This document shows, piece after piece, positions 22,401 to 30,277 of a stretch of 64,000 nt of DNA. Made by a program: the position numbers and the translations under genes. The number at the start of each line of letters is the position of its first letter. Positions within the stretch are counted from its first letter, which is position 1. The DNA is from Mytilisepta virgata. Its lineage: Eukaryota > Mollusca > Bivalvia > Mytilida > Mytilidae. The DNA lies in assembly GCA_028015205.1 (NCBI GenBank), contig CM051512.1, forward strand, positions 19,251,139 through 19,315,138, read 5' to 3'. A model generated the notes under the pieces. The model did not search any database and was not told the DNA's origin. It saw nothing but the letters and a program-made list of their open reading frames with translations.

Positions 22401-23232
22401 TTACTGTAACAGTTGAGAAAAGTGAGTAGATGTATCAGTACTGTAACAGTTGAGAACAGTGAGTACATGTATCAGTACTGTAACAGTTGAGAACAGTGAG
22501 TAGATGTATCAGTACTGTAACAGTTGAGAACAGTGAGTACATGTATCAGTACTGTAACAGTTGAGAACAGTGAGTACATGTATCATTACTGTAACAGTTG
22601 AGAACAGTGAGTACATGTATCAGTACTGTAACAGTTGAGAACAGTGAGTACATGTATCAGTACTGTAACAGTTGAGAACAGTGAATACATGTATCAGTAC
22701 TGTAACAGTTGAGAACAGTGAGTACATGTATCAGAAGAAATAAATTTCTGTTTTAAATAAATCAGAATTTTTTCAGGATACATTTTTGATATTAATAAAA
22801 AAAATACAGAAGTTAGATAAGTTTATACAATTGCTTTTAACAGTTATTTTGATGCACAATAGAAAAAAAATAAAAAATTGATAAACAAATGCTTTGATTT
22901 TTGTATCTACTTTCAAGTTTTTTTTTGCCATTTTTTAACTCTGATTATCATAGTATGTACGTCTTTGTCCCTTACAGTAGCTTATTAATGTTTTGTAATT
23001 TTTTGGGGAAATTTATAGTATATTGAACTCAAAATATTCAAGGCAGGTACCTAGACATTATATAAATGTTTGTTCTGAATGATTTTTTTCAGATGCCAGT
23101 AAGATTGCAGTTGATGCTGATGACACTGACGACGAAGGTTTGCCACAGATCAGTCTCCAGGAAATGCTTGATGATTTACATATATCAACAGATGCCACAG
23201 GTCCAGACGGTGCTGATATGATGACAGACTGA
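3508..23232 (+). CDS. NMD3: 60S ribosomal export protein NMD3 (15 coding exons)
   Basis: NMD3 is the adaptor that binds the late pre-60S ribosomal subunit in the nucleus and recruits the exportin CRM1. Coding exons: 3508-3545, 7932-8066, 8366-8459, 8990-9070, 10558-10686, 11847-11937, 12580-12658, 12956-13052, 15037-15154, 18192-18334, 19793-19908, 20286-20358, 20663-20772, 21315-21385, 23093-23232. Joined, they give 1515 nt, 504 residues plus stop, with every splice phase compatible; human NMD3 is 503 residues. Four CxxC pairs (C15/C18, C30/C33, C53/C56, C138/C141) form the N-terminal zinc region. A basic stretch lies at about 402-418 (KK...NKKRKWK). The acidic C-terminus (DADDTDDEG) precedes a leucine-rich export-type motif (SLQEMLDDLHI, about 479-489). 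Exon 1 is the least certain, because its donor is weak. All other exons match the family closely. Confidence 0.96.
6315..6487. mobile_element. Fold-back insertion in the duplicated unit (first copy)
   Basis: The left arm (AAAAGGCCCGTTCCGCCTTC, then AGAGATATTGCTACTTC) is the reverse complement of the right arm (GAAGTAGCAATATCTCT, then GAAGACGGGACGGGCC). The spacer is AT-rich. It lies inside the 4495-7752 repeat and was duplicated along with it. Confidence 0.65.
7404..7590. mobile_element. Fold-back insertion in the duplicated unit (second copy)
   Basis: It has the same inverted arms as the copy at 6315-6487 (GGCCCGTCCCGCCTTC ... GACGGGACGGGCC), with a longer poly-T spacer. Its presence in both units dates the insertion before the 1.1 kb duplication. 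Confidence 0.65.
7932..8066 (+). CDS. NMD3: NMD3 coding exon 2 (zinc CxxC pairs)
   Basis: Acceptor TTTTCAG and donor AG|GTAATT. It encodes LCCQCGTQIEPNP, then MCVACLRTQVDITEGIPKQ and FCRNCER, carrying the first three CxxC pairs of the NMD3 zinc region. Confidence 0.95.
8366..8459 (+). CDS. NMD3: NMD3 coding exon 3
   Basis: Acceptor TATTACAG and donor TCT|GTAAAT. It encodes YLQPPNHWVAAQLESRELL followed by SVCLKKMNNLKS, which is strongly conserved in NMD3. Confidence 0.95.
8615..8877. mobile_element. Short hairpin-ended repeat in NMD3 intron 3
   Basis: The left end folds as ATACCCCC...GGGGGTAT. It is followed by a CCGTCTGT-type simple repeat and a mollusc-typical core (AGCACAACTCCTCCTA). The right end folds as TGTGAGC-TTT-GCTCACA before ACATCTAGTT. 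A related copy lies at 26325-26670. Confidence 0.65.
8990..9070 (+). CDS. NMD3: NMD3 coding exon 4
   Basis: Acceptor ACTTTTCAG and donor GAG|GTGAGA. It encodes VRLIDAGFIWTEPHSQRIK and VKLTVQKE, an NMD3 signature block. Confidence 0.96.
9270..9910. repeat. Tandem repeat of about 147 bp in NMD3 intron 4
   Basis: Four to five diverged units share phrases such as TCAGCAACTGTAATACCTAG, GTCTATAGATAGTTCTTAGT and CCTTGACCTCAATTTCA, spaced about 147 bases apart (near 9363, 9510, 9656 and 9803). It has the style of the tandem cores found in other repeats of this window. Confidence 0.7.
10558..10686 (+). CDS. NMD3: NMD3 coding exon 5 (fourth CxxC)
   Basis: Acceptor AATTTAAG and donor AAA|GTAAGT. It encodes VVNGALLQQVFVVEFVVKN, then HMCDDCHRVEAKDFW with the last CxxC pair. 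Confidence 0.95.
11265..11846 (+). repeat. Six decayed tandem copies of NMD3 exon 6 with splice acceptors
   Basis: Exon-like starts ACAAAACATAAGAAGAC or variants occur at 11290, 11395, 11480, 11575, 11657 and 11752, then the true exon at 11847. Spacing is 82-105 bases. Four copies keep the AG acceptor after a pyrimidine-rich TTTTATTTCAG; the copy at 11657 has CGG and the one at 11290 has CGC. In translation the copies resemble exon 6 (KHKKT..., LEQIILKHK...), but several carry stops and none has a good donor. Confidence 0.85.
11847..11937 (+). CDS. NMD3: NMD3 coding exon 6
   Basis: Acceptor TTTATTTCAG and donor ATG|GTAAGA. It encodes TKHKKTFYYLEQIILKHKAH followed by ANTVNIKPHHG, matching the family block HKKTFYYLEQ. 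Six degenerate tandem copies of this exon lie immediately upstream; only this copy has the intact reading frame and a good donor. Confidence 0.95.
12270..12552. mobile_element. MITE-like repeat in NMD3 intron 6 (copy 1)
   Basis: It is alignable over its length with 50252-50530 in SNX17 intron 8, sharing TTTGATTGGTCAAATTTTT, GTTGGAATTAAAT and TAATTTTGTTTT. The right third folds: AGTCTATTCGAAATAACCTC pairs with GAGGTTATTTCTTCATAGACT. It has no coding capacity. Confidence 0.6.
12580..12658 (+). CDS. NMD3: NMD3 coding exon 7
   Basis: Acceptor TATTTTCAG and donor GCAA|GTAGGT. It encodes GLDFYYVQNQDAKKMVEFLQ and TVVPC. The donor must precede GTAGG, because extending the exon would create an in-frame stop. 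Confidence 0.95.
12956..13052 (+). CDS. NMD3: NMD3 coding exon 8
   Basis: Acceptor GCTTTCAG and donor AAG|GTGAGC. It encodes YQTAEELISHDIHNNTYNY then KHTYSVEIIPICK. The last 22 bases with their donor are copied twice more downstream (see 13031-13180). Only the first donor keeps the frame with exon 9. Confidence 0.94.
13031..13180 (+). repeat. Three tandem 50-bp copies of the NMD3 exon 8 3' end and donor
   Basis: The unit starts GGAAATTATACCTATCTGTA, then AG|GTGAGC or AG|GTAAGC, then AGTGTCAGTAGATATAC. Units begin at 13031, 13081 and 13131 and are nearly identical. The first unit overlaps the real exon. The others carry equally good donors, whose use would add 50 or 100 bases. Confidence 0.92.
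13535..13803 (+). mobile_element. tRNA-derived SINE, family A
   Basis: The head reads GGCCTCAGTGGCTGAGTGG, like a leucine- or serine-type tRNA. The body carries CTTCCTCCACCAATAAAAAC, and the tail is (AAAY)-rich (CCAACTAAATAAACAAAC). It is flanked by the direct duplication AAATCATGAGG (13524-13534 and 13804-13814), so the ends are well fixed. Confidence 0.88.
13855..14187 (-). mobile_element. tRNA-derived SINE, family B
   Basis: On the minus strand the head is at the right, with a B-box-like stretch. The body phrases AGGACGAGAACATGTTGAT and TAATGTGCTAGCTCAC recur at 27290-27630 and 52781-53136. It is flanked by TCGAACCAAA on both sides (13845-13854 and 14188-14197). Confidence 0.82.
14216..14613. 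mobile_element. MITE, TTAA-type family (copy 2)
   Basis: The ends TTAAGGATGATCACTGGTC and GACCAGCGAGCATCCTTAA are near-perfect inverted repeats with TTAA at both edges, as expected for piggyBac-style insertion. It is about 400 bp with no transposase. A sister copy lies at 18935-19341. Confidence 0.8.
14755..14823. repeat. Solo 3' end of a hairpin-ended repeat
   Basis: CCAGGTGAGCGATTTAGGCT followed by CCATGGAGCCTCTGGTT matches the terminal segment of the element at 24540-26145 and of the fragment ending at 33415, including the terminal hairpin. No core repeats accompany it. Confidence 0.5.
15037..15154 (+). CDS. NMD3: NMD3 coding exon 9
   Basis: Acceptor TTTGTAG and donor CAAG|GTATGT. It encodes DNVICMPPKLAQSLGNISPL followed by TVHMIDPATLQ. 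Its 3' end is the first unit of a 50-bp tandem array that runs into the intron. Confidence 0.95.
15136..15426 (+). repeat. Six tandem copies of about 50 bp containing the NMD3 exon 9 donor
   Basis: The unit reads GATCCTGCTACACTGCAAG|GT, then a segment ending CCCCTTCTAG|GCAATGT. The first unit includes the real exon end at 15154; five more follow. Most units contain both an acceptor-like (TTCTAG) and a donor-like (AAG|GTACAT) site, framing a potential 26-base micro-exon. Confidence 0.9.
15690..17645. mobile_element. Hairpin-ended element with GTC repeat and tandem cores
   Basis: It lies in NMD3 intron 9. The left end folds as ATACGACCGCAA...TTGCGGTCGTAT. Next come (GTC/GTCGTC)n at 15736-15782 and about three units of about 170 bp (TTAAACACAAGGTTTATGAC recurring). 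Then a duplicated segment contains CATATTGTATT and TTCTGTGTCAGAAACC near 16580-16680 and 17215-17310. The right end carries TGCGGTCGTATCTAG with a small GCTG...CAGC hairpin. No protein is encoded. Confidence 0.75.
18192..18334 (+). CDS. NMD3: NMD3 coding exon 10
   Basis: Acceptor ATGTTTCAG and donor AAG|GTATTT. It encodes VAEIKGPQYWRYPFISLCEP, then KQLTEFLVIEVEIV. Degenerate copies of its 3' end and donor follow to about 18535. Confidence 0.94.
18310..18535 (+). repeat. Degenerate tandem copies of the NMD3 exon 10 3' end
   Basis: The exon end ACACAGGGCACCTCTTTCTA and following GTATTTTGAGATTCTCCC are echoed by CTGTTTCTCATAGAGAATT with GAGATTCTCCC, then by ACACAGAGTATCTGTTTCTA with TTTTGAGACT, then by a weaker fourth unit. 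The period is about 50-60 bases. Confidence 0.7.
18935..19341. mobile_element. MITE, TTAA-type family (copy 3)
   Basis: Left end TTAAGGATGATCGCTGGTC and right end GACCAGCGAGCATCCTTTA. It is closely related to the copy at 14216-14613 throughout, for example GAACATATGAATAGTAAAC. The right TTAA is altered to TTTA. Confidence 0.8.
19793..19908 (+). CDS. NMD3: NMD3 coding exon 11
   Basis: Acceptor ATTTATAG and donor TTAGG|GTAGGT. It encodes HVLADVWVNPITSTGIGDQQ, then YSCRTHLGHLLNPGDTVL, the conserved CRTHLGHLLNPGD block. Confidence 0.95.
20286..20358 (+). CDS. NMD3: NMD3 coding exon 12
   Basis: Acceptor TTTTTACAG and donor GTG|GTAAGA. It encodes FNFANSNLNHAEFDKMKVDK and IPDV. Confidence 0.94.
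20663..20772 (+). CDS. NMD3: NMD3 coding exon 13 (basic region)
   Basis: Acceptor ATTTTACAG and donor AAAG|GTATAT. It encodes MIVKKIFGDKSARNKKRKWK, a likely nuclear localisation region, then a His- and Asp-rich stretch. Confidence 0.93.
21042..21236 (+). mobile_element. tRNA-derived SINE, family A, internally deleted
   Basis: The head GGCCTTGGTGGCCGAGTGG, the block CTTCCTCCACCAATAAAAAC and the tail (AAAC)n match the family at 13535-13803. The middle part is missing. Flanking duplication CACATTGAAGAT at 21030-21041 and 21237-21248. Confidence 0.88.
21315..21385 (+). CDS. NMD3: NMD3 coding exon 14
   Basis: Acceptor TTTCCAG and donor AAAG|GTATGT. It encodes DYTDFLEDLEEDPTYRQNVD, the conserved acidic FLEDLEED block. 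A 37-bp minisatellite begins 15 bases after its end. Confidence 0.95.
21400..22733 (+). repeat. 37-bp minisatellite, about 36 copies
   Basis: The unit is CAGTACTGTAACAGTTGAGA followed by ACAGTGAGTACATGTAT. Variant units (CATTACTG, GTAGATG, GCAGATG, GGCAACAG) are interspersed. The array lies in NMD3 intron 14, 15 bases after the exon 14 donor. Every unit contains a GTGAGT-type donor core. Confidence 0.95.
23093..23232 (+). CDS. NMD3: NMD3 coding exon 15 with stop codon
   Basis: Acceptor TTTTTTCAG; ends in TGA. It encodes the acidic tail DADDTDDEGLPQISLQEMLD, then DLHISTDATGPDGADMMTD, matching the family nuclear export region. Confidence 0.95.
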
Positions 23233-24539
23233 ACATTATTATATTTGATAACATAAATATGTATTTAACAGTATAAAATTTATGTTTGAGGATAAGACAT
23301 TATATTTCAGACTGTAAGATTTACAAATTGTGAAAACTTATTTAAATATTGTGGATGAATTTATTTTAATGGGAATTAATTTGTGTTTGGTTTGATGAAA
23401 AACATTTTTTTGGTCCTCAAATAGGCAAAGAAAACAAGTAAAACTAAAGAAGACATTGTTATTAGCCCTTAATTTTGTAACTACCTTTAATTTGTTTGGT
23501 CATATTGAAATTTTCTATTAATAACACAATGTCAATTATGAATTTTAGTAAATACTGAGATTCATAGATTTAGTTCTGCTTTATCCACGAAATATAATGA
23601 ATTTACAATAGATTGTGCGTGAATTACCTAATTTAATTGGTAGCTCTATGAGATTTTATGAAATTGGCATCTGGTAGGGTGTTTCACAGTTCACACACAA
23701 GCATGCATGATGTTTAACAGGAGAAGTTGGAAATATCATATGCAGTTTATAACTGTTTTGTTGCCTAAACATGTTTGCTGATTTTTATTAGTGCTGTTTG
23801 CCTTTATGAAATTCTGAGTAATTCAAGAGATACACAAGTTATGACATTTACATGTAAATGCATCTTACATAGATATTTTACATTAAAGTCTATATATGTA
23901 ATCTGCAAAAACATAATTTGCGAATTGTTTTTCTTTGTTTGTTATTTTCATATATTATAAGATTAGTTGTTTTTATTGGACACGAATTGTTACTTCTGTT
24001 GTCGATATTTGCTGACTTTACTATTAAGGGTTCTCCTATTTTTAACCTTCAATTTTGCAACCTGGTAATTTGGCTTTTTGTCAACACAAATAGTTTTACC
24101 ATGTAATGGGAGATAACTCTGGTGGTAAGACGTATTAAACTCGGTGTGAAACAAAACATGTGCTAGCCTAATGAAAAAATACTTTTTTTTTGTTGACATG
24201 TACTTTATTTTTCAAATTTTCAAAAAATTTCAGTTTTTAAAAATACAAAATATTATACATTGTACAATGTGCCAATACAAAATAGTAAACATGCATTTGG
24301 AGTTTGAAAATAAAAATTGTTTTCATTGGAAAAAATTTCATCTCTTCCAGAATAACTTAATAAGATCAATTTAGACAAAACAGGTTTAGTCTTTCCAGTA
24401 TTTAGAATTTCAAAATGACAAAAAATCCATAAAACGAGCACAAACTCAAATTCAAGACTTGGTAGTTATTGTTCTGTCTCTTTGTACTGTGAAATATAAC
24501 TTTTTTCACAGAGTAATCAGAGTATATATCAGATTTTTA
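23233..24539 (+). other. NMD3 3' UTR and downstream spacer
   Basis: AT-rich sequence follows the NMD3 stop without recognisable repeats. An AATAAA-type hexamer occurs near 24308, but nothing decides the poly(A) site. No further exon is visible. Confidence 0.4.
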
Positions 24540-26145
24540 GCTCACCTGACCCAAAGGGTCAAGTGAGCATTTCTCATCACTTGTCGTCCGTCGTCGTCCG
24601 TTAACTTTTACAAAATCTTCTCCTCTGAAACTACTGGGCCAAATGGAACCAAACTTGGCCACAAGAATTATTAGGGCATCTAGTTTAAAAAATGTCCGAT
24701 ACCCTGCTTTCCAACCAACATGGCCGACATAGCTAAAAATAGAGCATAGGGGTAAACTGCAATTTTTGTCTTGTATCTCAAAAACTAAAGTATTTAGAGC
24801 AAAACTGACGGGTTAAAAATGTTCATCAGGTCAACATCTACCCGCCATGAAATTTTCAGACGAATCGGACAACCCTTTGTTGGGTTATTGCCCCTGAATT
24901 GTTAATTTTAAGGAAATTTTGCAGTATTAGGTTATCTTGAATATTATTATAGACAAAGACAAACTGTACGCAGCAAAAATGTTCAACAAAGTAAGATATT
25001 CAAATAAGTCAACATGACCAAAATCATTGATTGACCCCTTATAGGAGTTTTTTCCCTTTAAAGACGGCATCCAGCATAAACTTTCCTTTAAAGATCTTCT
25101 CTGAAACAACTAGGCATATTGAGACCAAACTTTGGTGGAATGGTCCTTGGGTGGCCCCCTTCCAAACTTATGTCTGGCATCCCTGACTTCCAACAGACAT
25201 GGCTGCTGTTACTAAAATTAGAAAAAAAGGGGGAGGAGAAATTTAAAAAATCTTCTTTGAAACTACAAGGCCAATTGGAACCAAAGTTAGCAGTAATGGT
25301 CCTCAGGAGGTTCTCTTTCAGAAATATGTCCGATGACCCAGACTGTTAACCAAGATGGCCACCACAGTCAAACTTATATTAATATAGGGCCCTATGGGAA
25401 AATACATTGAAAAATCATCTTGTCTGCAACCACTTGGCAGCAATGGTCCTTAGACAGTCCTCTTTCAGAATTTTGCCTGATGACCCAAATTTCAACCAAG
25501 GTGGCTGCTACAGCTGAACTTAGTTTAACACATGGCCCTTATGGGAAAATTCATTGAAAAATCTTCTTGTCTGAAACCACTTGACATATTGGAGCCAGAC
25601 TTGGCAGCAATGGTTCTTAGGAGGTCCTCTTTCAGAAATGTGTCCGATTTCATGGACTGTGAACCAAGATGGCCACCACAGCCGAACTTAGTTTAACATA
25701 GGACCCTATGGGAAATTCACTCAAAAATCCTCTCATCTGAAACTACTGAGCCAATTGGAACTAAATTTGGCAGCATTGGTCCTTAGATGGTCCTCTTTCA
25801 GAAGTATTTCTGATCACCTGGATTGTCAACCAAGATGGCTGCCACGGCCGAACTTAGTTAAATATAGGACCCAATATGAAAATTAATTTAAAAATCTTCT
25901 TGTCTGAAACGACTTAGCCAGTTGGAACAAGACTTAGCAGAAATGGTCCTTAAATGGTTCTTTTAGCAATGTGTCCATTGACCTGGACTGTCAACCAAGA
26001 TGACTGCCACAATCAAACTTAGTTTAAAATAGAACCCTGTAGAAAAACCAACCAAATTACCTGCAACACTTAAATTTTTAACCCTGCTCAAGGTGAAAAG
26101 TCAAATCCAGGTGAGCGATACAGGCTCTTGAGAGCCTCTAGTTTC
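24540..26145. mobile_element. Hairpin-ended element with 150-190 bp tandem core
   Basis: The left end folds as GCTCACCTGACCC-AAA-GGGTCAAGTGAGC, followed by a CGTCCGTCGTCGTCCG simple tract. The core repeats phrases such as AACCAAGATGGC, GGTCCTCTTTCAGAA and GAACTTAGTTTAA about every 150-190 bases. The right end reads AGGTGAGCGATACAGGCTC with hairpin AGGCTCT-TGAG-AGCCT before CTAGTT. It is non-coding. Confidence 0.8.
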
Positions 26146-26324
26146 CTATCTTGGAAATCAAGTATTGCTCTTAATGTAATACGCAGCAATTTTAATTTAG
26201 GAATACTGCAGTCACCTGAATTTTTTTGCATCATCATGAAATAAAAAAGTGGTATTTTTGAATGTGTTGTTTTGTTGATCTTTATCTTTCTGTAAAACTT
26301 GAACAAACCTACTTTTACATTATT

Positions 26325-26670
26325 ATACCTCCACAAACAAAGTTTGGGGGGGGGGGGTATAGGAATCACCTTGTCCGTCCATCCATATACCTTGTAAGTG
26401 CAACTCCTCCTAAACCGTTCAATTGATTTTGATGAAACTTTATATGAAGATTGGGTGTGCACAAAGCAAGATTATTATTGCCGGTTGCTTACAAAGGGAG
26501 ATAATCCAACTTAAGGGTTTTACGCTTGTTTAAAGCTTGTAAGCACAACTAGTATTGCAAGCAGGGGTATCACTCAGTGAGGTCACTCAGTTCTAGTAAG
26601 CACAACTAGTATTGCAAGCGGGCGGAATCACTCAGTGAGGTCACTCACCGTTCTAGTTGTGTACAACCGG
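26325..26670. mobile_element. Repeat related to 8615-8877, with short internal duplication
   Basis: TATACC...GGGGGGTATAGGAATCACCTTGTCCGTCC and CAACTCCTCCTAAACCGTTC match the element at 8615-8877. A segment of about 60 bp (AGCACAACTAGTATTGCAAG ... CACTCAGTGAGGTCACTCA) is then duplicated in tandem at about 26525-26655. Confidence 0.6.
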
Positions 26671-27283
26671 TAATACTGGAAGATATTATGGCTTTTGTTT
26701 TCATTGTAATATGTTAAATCCATTCTGTTCCAGTGGATCTATACTATGGAAGTCATCTTTGTCCTGTCATTATCTCAAACATCCAAGGATTTATTTTTAG
26801 GAAAATAATAAAAGCTATCTTGAAATTTTGACAGATTGGCAGAATGTTTTAACAATTATTAGGGATCCAATAGCATCATAATTTATCCTTATTGAAAGTA
26901 GCCATATTGAAAAATTAAAATTATGCTAACTTTATGGCATTTCCAGTTATTCAGGGTACATGAAATGTATGAGTGATACTACTTACCAACTGAAAGTTTT
27001 GTCTTGTATCAAAATGTAAGGATATTGGGGTAAGTGCCATATATATAATACATTATTATTGGAAATCTTTGGTATGACCAGACCAAGGATCGAACCCGCG
27101 ACCTTCCACACTCAAGGCAGCCAACAGTAGGGAATTTGCATTAAATATACAATCTTATAGGTAAATCTGGATCACCAAATGGATTAAGATATTTTTTCAT
27201 GATTAATGAACACAGACTAAAAATAACAGATTCTCAATATGAATTGAATGTTTAACCTTGAGAAAGAGCCTCATCATACTATG
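26671..27283. other. Spacer with a SINE-head fragment
   Basis: The only recognisable piece is near 27083-27122 (GATCGAACCCGCGACCTTCC), which matches the head of SINE family B. The rest is AT-rich and unassigned. Confidence 0.45.
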
Positions 27284-27289
27284 AAAAAG

Positions 27290-27630
27290 TGATGGATGGA
27301 TTAATGAATTATTAACGTCCAGTGGCAATTATTTAATACATATCAGGACGAGAGCATGTTGATGTGAATATGAAACCTGCTTTTTTCTAGACAGACACGC
27401 TGAGCTGGATTAATGTGCTAGCTCAAGAGGTAACAGTCCGCATGAAGACACCACCCCATCTGGACACATTATACCGACTCTGAGCCGACCAGTACTTTGC
27501 TCTTACTCCTAGATGCCTTGTGCTTGGCGGAGACGCAACAAATACTAATTTTAATGTCTTTCATTTGACTCCGTCGGGGATAGAACCTGCGACCTTCCAC
27601 TTTCATTGTGAGCACGCTACTGCAAGACAG
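27290..27630 (-). mobile_element. tRNA-derived SINE, family B, diverged
   Basis: It shares GACGAGAGCATGTTGATG, TAATGTGCTAGCTCAAGAGG and GCTTGGCGGAGACGCAACAA with the copies at 13855-14187 and 52781-53136. The tRNA-like head lies at the right end on the minus strand. I could not fix a target duplication. Confidence 0.7.
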
Positions 27631-28193
27631 AAGGTTAAACGACTTAAGAGTAATTTATATTGTTTGGTTGAAGCACTGATAGACTGGGATCATTTTCAGT
27701 TAATCTTCAAGCCCTACCGCACTGAACTGGAATGATTCGTTATAGCATTTATTCACATCATTGTTACTTTGTTATCATCTTTAAATGAACTTGATTACCT
27801 CAAGTTCCTGGTTTGAAAGATTAGATTGATTGATTGTTAAATTACATTAGTTCAATCTTGAATTTGAACTTTAGTTTCATTACTGAGTATTGGTATTATT
27901 AATAATGAATTACTACAAATAACTTTCAAAACTTCAGAAAGTTAAGAATAAAATATACTTTTATTTAACCAATCACTTTAGATAAAAAAAAATGTACATC
28001 AAAAATAATATATTATTTTTTTCTTGTCCAAAACCTTTAAATATGAGAATCGCATTACAAAAGGGGAAATAACTGGAATCCTCTCTTATGTCGATAACTT
28101 ACTTCATATAAATGAAAATAAGAATATCAAGATACCGAGTATGCGTAAAAGATATCATTAATATACATGAAATTGATATATACATGGAGGTTA

Positions 28194-28365
28194 AAGAGAC
28201 TTGCAAAGAGTTACAACATAGAGTAAAGTCCCATAAAAACGATCGTTTTTTTTGTGAAAAAAATACAAATTAAACCTTGAAGAAATATGAAACCTAAGAT
28301 TATAAGAAGTCAAACAGAATTGTATTTTTGTAGAAAATGAGAAAAAAAAAGTTTTCAGATAGTTT
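28194..28365. repeat. Left terminal inverted repeat arm of the 3.3 kb composite
   Basis: It pairs with 31270-31451 in inverted orientation, including AAACAGAATTGTATTTTTGT against its counterpart and the CGATCG core. Confidence 0.7.
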
Positions 28366-28808
28366 TTATCACCCAATTTAACCGCTTTTTTTTAGCGTAA
28401 AATTAAGATTTCACATTTTCTCAACTTATTCTTCTTTATATATATTCTTCCCTGCACCGGCTATCTGGAGTACCACTACTTTTCTAGTGTAGGACGGGTA
28501 AGCAACTGTGTGCATGTGCAGGATACAATTACAGTGAGAATATAGGTGCACAAACCAGCATAACAATGCCTATGAATCAGTTTTCCCAAATACTGGTATA
28601 AAATTGAATGAAAACAGTCAAGATATTCCATCCAAATCAAACTCCTCTAAATTTAAGAGACCAATTAGAGTAGTAAATATTCAATCTATTTATAACAAAA
28701 AACCAGAACTTGAGGAAATTATTAACTCTGTAAAACCTGATATAATCACAGGTACTGAAACTTGGCTAAATCCAAATATACCATCTCATGAACTATTTCC
28801 ACCAAACC

Positions 28809-29111
28809 CAGGGGCGGGTCCAGGTGAGGGCGTAATGGGCGTACGCCCCCCCCCCCCTTTTCAACAAACAAATTTAAAAAAACTATCGTAATCTGCTTAT
28901 ATTGTATTGAATATGGCAATTTATCATATTCATTAATTAAACACATACTCTAAAATATACATGCTCCAAGTCAGGAATCGTTACATTAGTGCATTTCACA
29001 ATTATTTTATGTTTTTAGCCAAAAAAAGGTCCAAAGAAATTTTCGCCTCGCTACGCTCGGCCGAAGTTTTATTTTACGCCCCCCATTTCAAATATCCTGG
29101 AAACGCCCCTG
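28809..29111. mobile_element. MITE inserted in the LINE endonuclease
   Basis: The ends CAGGGGCGGGTCCAGG and CCTGGAAACGCCCCTG are inverted repeats. Flanks AAACC at 28804-28808 and 29112-29116 are a 5-bp duplication, and removing the 303-bp insert restores continuity of the host LINE. The poly-C run at 28846-28857 and a CTCGCTACGCTCGG block are internal. Confidence 0.82.
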
Positions 29112-30010
29112 AAACCTTTACAATGTATACAGAAAAGATAGAACACAAAACGACAAAGGAAAAAGTCATGGCGGAGTACTAACTGCTATTACTAAAGATT
29201 TTATAGGCTCCAAAATAGATGAATTCCAATCAGATTGTGAAAGCGTATGGGGGGAAATAAACATTTCTGGCACCAAAAAGGTCATTGTCGGATGTTATTA
29301 CCGACCCCCCTCAGATGATGGAACATCTCTTGAAAATTCAAATATTTCTTTAACAAAAATTAAAAACATCTCAAACTCCAACATATGGCTTGGAGAAGAC
29401 TTTAACTTACGCCATATTGATTGGTCAATTCCATCAATTGTTGCTGGGAAACCAGAACCAAAACTTCACCAACAACTTCTAGATATAGCTTTCGATCATA
29501 ATTTACAACAAATGGTAGATAAGTTAACACGCAAAGACAGAATCCTAGATTTTTTCTTCACTAATAATCCATCTAGTCTAAATAAAATGACAATTTTACC
29601 ACCAATTGGTAAGGCAGACCATGATATAGTATATCTTGAAATTGATACATGGTTGAAAAGGGTACGGGAACTACCTCGTAAAATTATGGAATTTAATAAA
29701 GCAAATTGGGAAAACATAAAATCTGATATTACTGAAATATTAACAACAATACAAGAAAAATACAAACACAGCAGTGTAGATAAATTATGGGAGACTTTTA
29801 AGATAGACCTATTAAAATCTATAGAGAAAACTGTACTACACAAAATGATGACTACCTTTGGTAACAGATAAACTGCGTAAGCTCATCAACAAGAAAAACA
29901 AAGCTTATAGAAAAGGAAGAAAGATCCAGAAAAATATAAAAAATTGAAACAAACAGTACAAAAGAGAATTACGTACAGAATATTCGAAATATATTGAAAA
30001 AAATGATCTG

Positions 30011-30277
30011 TTTGTTTGTTTAGTTGGGGTTTAACGCCGTTTTCAGCACACTTGGCTATTTCGCGGCGGCCAGTTTTTATTGGTGGAGGAAGCCGGAGTA
30101 CCCGGAGAGAACCACCGACCTTCGGTAGGAAAATTGGCAATCCTTGTCAATTAAGATCGGAGTCGAACACACCCCGCCACAGGTGAGATTCGAACTCACA
30201 ACCCCAGCGTTAACAGGCTAGTGATCATTAGTAGTCATGACGAACTACCTAGACCACTCGCCCAACGAGAGGCCCCC
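30011..30277 (-). mobile_element. tRNA-derived SINE, family A, inserted in the LINE
   Basis: Read on the minus strand it has the tRNA-like head (GGCGAGTGGTCTAGGTAG), the B box GAGTTCGAATCTCAC, the block TCCTCCACCAATAAAAACTG and an (AAAC)n tail. An 11-bp duplication AAAATGATCTG flanks it exactly (30000-30010 and 30278-30288). Confidence 0.93.

Noticed and set aside
21400..22733. Regularly spaced direct repeats that could suggest a CRISPR array
   Set aside because: Units are contiguous with no unique spacers, and the array sits in an intron of an animal gene. It is a minisatellite.
29496..29843. 115-codon open frame on the minus strand
   Set aside because: Antisense shadow of the LINE endonuclease frame.
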